A stretch of 33,865 bases of DNA from an uncultured Oscillospiraceae bacterium (lineage in GTDB: Bacteria; Bacillota; Clostridia; Oscillospirales; Oscillospiraceae): positions 1 to 33,865 of the forward strand of contig CATLHC010000026.1 of assembly GCA_949948775.1 (NCBI GenBank), written 5' to 3'. This document shows positions 31,235 to 33,865 of the stretch, piece by piece (within the stretch, counting starts at the first letter, position 1; every line of letters starts with the position of its first letter). Made by a program: the position numbers and the translations under genes. The notes beneath the pieces were generated by a model. It was given only the letters and a program-made list of their open reading frames with translations, did not search any database and was not told the DNA's origin.

Positions 31235-33367
31235 TCAGTCCATAAAGGACAGCTTGCCCACGGCTGTAAAACCGGAGGCGGCAAACTCGGTGATCACGAT
31301 GTTATTCTGTCCGCTGGCGCAATGGCAGATCAGCAGCTTTCCGGCCTCGTTCCGGCCCACCACTACGCCGATATGGGACGAATCGGGATAGAGCGCAAAG
31401 TCCCCCGGCTTGGCGTTGGCAGTTGAAACCGCTGTCAAATTTCTGCCGATGTACCAATGTCCATCACTGGGCAGGCCCACATTTTTGAGCACCCAATCCA
31501 GGAAACCGGAACAGTCCAGGCCGAAGGGCCGGTAGGTGCCGCTGGTGTCGTTCCCTGGCGAGGTAACCTTCATCAGCGTTCCCCAGCGGGGGTCCCAGCC
31601 GATGGCGCTGCTCTTGCCGCCCCAAAAGTAGTTTACTTTGCCCACCAGCTTACAAGCTGTCTCCACCACGGCCCGCCGCTCCGGGGAAAGGTCGTCCGGC
31701 AAACGCTGAAGCACTTCTATCACCCTCTCGTCAGACACGCCCAGGTTCGCCAGCAGACCGCCGATCACGTCCAGCTCGTCCAGCAGCTCCGTCAAGGTGC
31801 TGCTCTGGTCGGCGGTGAACGCATAGGCCGTCCGCATATCGTCCGCGCTCTTGGGAGTGATGGTGATATGCAGCTTCTTTTCCGTCCATGTCTCGGTGTC
31901 CTCCGTGGCCGGATGGTCAATAGTTTCCACCCTGGATGAAAGAGTACACATATCCCAAAAGACAGCCTTTAGCCGCGCCACCCGGTCAGGGGTGAGGGCA
32001 GCCACATCCACGCTGTCTGTGCCCATGGCGGTTTTGCAAGCAAACACCGCCGCCACTTCCCGCCAGTCCGGGGCCGCGCCCTGGATGTCGATGGCGTTGT
32101 AGTCCCCAGTTTGCAGGGCAGCCAGCTTGTCAGACAGCTCCATGTTGATTTGATTTACAGCGGCGTTCAGAGGCACCGCCCCAGGGGACGGCTCGTTGGC
32201 AAAGAGGATGCCAAAGGGGGACGCGATCACGGCGGCCACCAGGAAGATCACGCACATAGCGGCGACCAGAGTCCCCCCGCCCACCAGGGCGGACAGGGCG
32301 CTGATCAGCTCTTTCACCGCCCTCACCGTGGCCTGGGCCGCTTTCTTGGACAGGTCAGCGGTGGCCTGGACCGCCTGCTTGGATTTCTGGAGCATACCCC
32401 GCTGGGCCTCCTGTCGGGCTTTCTTCCGAGCCCGGTCAGTGATGTGTTTGATGGGAGCTTTTTTCCCTGCGGGGCCAGGGGTCCCGGTGGGAACCACCCG
32501 TGTCCGGGCCGCCTGTTCCACCGTTCGGCGGGTCTTGGGCTGGATGGCCCCCGCCTGGGGTTTCTCCTTCAGCACAGTGGAGCGCCTGGGGCGCTCTTTG
32601 ATTGATGGATGGATAGATTGGTCCCCAGCGGGGAGATTTTTTGTGGAAGGGCCAGGGGTAGACGAGGGCCCGCCGTAGTAGGGTGAGGCCGGAGCCTCCC
32701 CCCGGATGGTCACGTCCGTCCGGGGATAAGTTAGCTGTTCCTTCCTCTGGTCTGCCGCCCGCTGGCGCATACGATCCTCCGGCGCAGGGCCCGGCGGTGT
32801 GGCAGGTGTGCCCATTGTCTGCTCCCTGTGGGTCGGGGTGCTTGTATTGAAAGAGTCAGGTGTCCGGCCCCTCCTATGAATGGGCGTGTCTGTCCTGGGA
32901 TGGGCAAGCTGTTCCTTCCGCTGGTTCATCGCCCGTTGCCGCATACGGTTCCCCGGTGCGGGGGCATGGGGAGTGGCAGGTGTGTCCACCCCCCGCCCAG
33001 GGTGGGCCGGTGTGCCAGCCGGGGTATCTTCTCCATGACCACCAGGGGCCGGGGCCGGTGTGTTCGGGGACTGGCCCTGGATGGTAGGGCGGTTTTGCCG
33101 TTCTTTGATTTCCTGCCGCTTCTGTTTCACCTTGGACACAGCCATGGATGCGCCGCGTTTGGCATGACTGCCTACCTCAACGACGGCGGCCTGGGTGGTC
33201 TGCTCCACCTGATCCACGGCCCCGGCGCTGCTGTCGGCGCTGGCGGAGCCGGTGGTGCTGGTGGAAACGTCGGCGATGTCAGTGAAATTATCACGGGGTA
33301 TCTCGGCGGCGGTGTTGGCCTCGCCCTGCTTCCGCAGGACAAGCTCTTTTTTTAGCTTGGCCGTCAT
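31235..33367 (-). CDS. CD1108-type mobile element protein, NlpC/P60 peptidase
   Basis: The 710-residue protein (from ATG 33367) has a low-complexity, proline-rich basic N-terminal half, one membrane helix (LVAAMCVIFLVAAVIASPF, about residues 355-375), and a C-terminal NlpC/P60 (C40) peptidase: GLDCSGFLDW with the catalytic cysteine (about 617), SSHIGVVVG with the histidine, and CHCASG. It is the CD1108 class of Clostridia ICEs, a membrane-anchored wall hydrolase that opens peptidoglycan for the conjugation machinery. The frame is open and protein-like for 32 more codons to 33463, where GGAGGGG precedes ATC/ATA but no ATG, GTG or TTG; the true start may be upstream and non-canonical. Two imperfect 35-residue repeats occur in the N-terminal part. 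Confidence 0.85.
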   Translation of the reverse strand: MTAKLKKELVLRKQGEANTAAEIPRDNFTDIADVSTSTTGSASADSSAGAVDQVEQTTQAAVVEVGSHAKRGASMAVSKVKQKRQEIKERQNRPTIQGQSPNTPAPAPGGHGEDTPAGTPAHPGRGVDTPATPHAPAPGNRMRQRAMNQRKEQLAHPRTDTPIHRRGRTPDSFNTSTPTHREQTMGTPATPPGPAPEDRMRQRAADQRKEQLTYPRTDVTIRGEAPASPYYGGPSSTPGPSTKNLPAGDQSIHPSIKERPRRSTVLKEKPQAGAIQPKTRRTVEQAARTRVVPTGTPGPAGKKAPIKHITDRARKKARQEAQRGMLQKSKQAVQATADLSKKAAQATVRAVKELISALSALVGGGTLVAAMCVIFLVAAVIASPFGILFANEPSPGAVPLNAAVNQINMELSDKLAALQTGDYNAIDIQGAAPDWREVAAVFACKTAMGTDSVDVAALTPDRVARLKAVFWDMCTLSSRVETIDHPATEDTETWTEKKLHITITPKSADDMRTAYAFTADQSSTLTELLDELDVIGGLLANLGVSDERVIEVLQRLPDDLSPERRAVVETACKLVGKVNYFWGGKSSAIGWDPRWGTLMKVTSPGNDTSGTYRPFGLDCSGFLDWVLKNVGLPSDGHWYIGRNLTAVSTANAKPGDFALYPDSSHIGVVVGRNEAGKLLICHCASGQNNIVITEFAASGFTAVGKLSFMD

Positions 33368-33480
33368 GACACGCCGGGCCTGCTGCTGAACCGTCCCGCC
33401 GCCCTTTTTTTTCCCTTTGTTTTTGACTTTATCGGTTTGATCCCGTTCTTTTATTCCGGGTATGATGATCCCCTCCTATT

Positions 33481-33517
33481 AAAAAGTAGTGGGGCGCGCC
33501 CATGACGGACGCGCCCC
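33481..33517 (-). terminator. Hairpin between the methyltransferase and NlpC/P60 genes
   Basis: GGGGCGCG (33491-33498) pairs with CGCGCCCC (33510-33517), with T-run a few bases after the stem on the minus strand. It might lower read-through from the upstream gene. Confidence 0.45.
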
Positions 33518-33521
33518 CGAT

Positions 33522-33865
33522 TCATGGATCAAGCACCTCCTTGATCCCCGCCATGATGTAATCCGCACAGGGCAGCGCGATAGCGTTCCCCAACGCGCGG
33601 TAACGCTGGGCCGGGCTGATTTCTTCCCCGTCCACGCCGTATTTCGTCCACCCATCGGGCAGCCCCATAAGCCGCTCACTCTCCAGCTCCGTGGGGAAAC
33701 GAATACACCCACCCTCTGGATCGTCTTGATACCAGAAAGCAAAGGGATAGACCGTCCCCGCTAAAAGGGTGGGAAAAGGGTCAGTTGGAAATCCAAAGCT
33801 GTCCCGGAACTGGATGTGGTATTGGTCGTTCGCCGCCCCCCGCATACGGAACATTTGAAAGGGTC
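33522..33865 (-). CDS. Cytosine-C5 DNA methyltransferase, C-terminal fragment (cut by window edge)
   Basis: The visible 114 residues are the end of a C5-methyltransferase: a target-recognition/motif IX region (RFPTELESERLMGLPDGWT) and motif X (QRYRALGNAIALPCADYIMAGIKEVL), where the conserved GN and P are present. The catalytic PCQ and ENV motifs would lie upstream, outside the window. Methyltransferases of this sort are common in Clostridia conjugative elements and may protect the element from restriction. The frame stays open to the window edge. Confidence 0.9.
   Translation of the reverse strand, partial: PFQMFRMRGAANDQYHIQFRDSFGFPTDPFPTLLAGTVYPFAFWYQDDPEGGCIRFPTELESERLMGLPDGWTKYGVDGEEISPAQRYRALGNAIALPCADYIMAGIKEVLDP

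Larger units (their letters stand above)
23411..33865. mobile_element. Integrative conjugative element, Tn1549/CTn-like, one end only
   Basis: Large serine recombinase, TnpW-like gene, sigma and HTH_16 regulators, CD1108-type NlpC/P60 protein and a cytosine methyltransferase together mark a Clostridia-type conjugative element. The left boundary is placed between the tRNA-Gly terminator and the recombinase stop (23411-23426); the exact att site cannot be fixed because the other end is outside the window. The stretch 27.1-31.1 kb is visibly AT-richer than the rest. Confidence 0.85.

Noticed and set aside
1-33865. CRISPR array or rRNA genes
   Set aside because: No regularly spaced direct repeats or rRNA-like stretches were seen on either strand.

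Overview
The window looks like chromosome of a GC-rich Clostridia gut commensal. The Oscillospiraceae (Flavonifractor/Lawsonibacter/Pseudoflavonifractor-like) fit best: GC-rich coding DNA sits beside Firmicutes-type signals (strong AGGAGG ribosome sites, TTGACA-N17-TATAAT promoters), BlaI/BlaR1, UPF0340 and YjbR genes, and a Tn1549-like conjugative element. The genus is inferred; there is no rRNA.

Layout. 1-414: non-coding, highly structured DNA resembling the transfer origin of a conjugative element. 415-7715: a radical SAM enzyme and TetR regulator, a TauE/TSUP permease split into two overlapping half genes, a ZIP metal transporter, an unknown membrane protein, cytidine deaminase, a small helical protein and a cation/proton antiporter. 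7944-15402: a repair block, uvrB-ybaK-yjbR then uvrA, a COG2426 membrane protein, a small membrane-anchored protein and a UPF0340 protein. 15420-19995: a hexuronate catabolic cluster on the minus strand (kdgA-kdgK-uxaC), divergent from a GntR/FCD regulator, with a palindromic operator over the kdgA promoter. The KDPG aldolase carries an extra C-terminal VOC-like domain. 20047-23115: a BlaI/BlaR1 pair whose receptor has a very long extracytoplasmic part. 23281-23356: tRNA-Gly(GCC).

From about 23.4 kb to the right edge lies one end of an integrative conjugative element of the Tn1549/CTn type: large serine recombinase (TTG start), TnpW-like protein, HTH_16 and sigma-like regulators, an AT-richer regulatory island (coiled-coil protein, AgrC-like kinase, LytTR response regulator, two XRE regulators, a small protein), a CD1108-type NlpC/P60 wall hydrolase of the transfer apparatus, and the C-terminal part of a cytosine-C5 DNA methyltransferase cut by the window edge.

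How the parts work together. UxaC, KdgK and KdgA give the first and the last two steps of the isomerase route from glucuronate/galacturonate to pyruvate and glyceraldehyde-3-phosphate; the reductase and dehydratase are not here. UvrA and UvrB share nucleotide excision repair. In the element, the recombinase performs excision and integration, the sigma/HTH pair probably sets excision, and the kinase/regulator pair with two XRE proteins may couple transfer to an outside signal. Most interesting for follow-up: the cobalamin-riboswitch-like RNA ahead of tnpW, the Shine-Dalgarno-sequestering hairpin ahead of the sigma gene, the orphan kinase module, the aldolase-VOC fusion, and the oriT-like DNA at the left edge.
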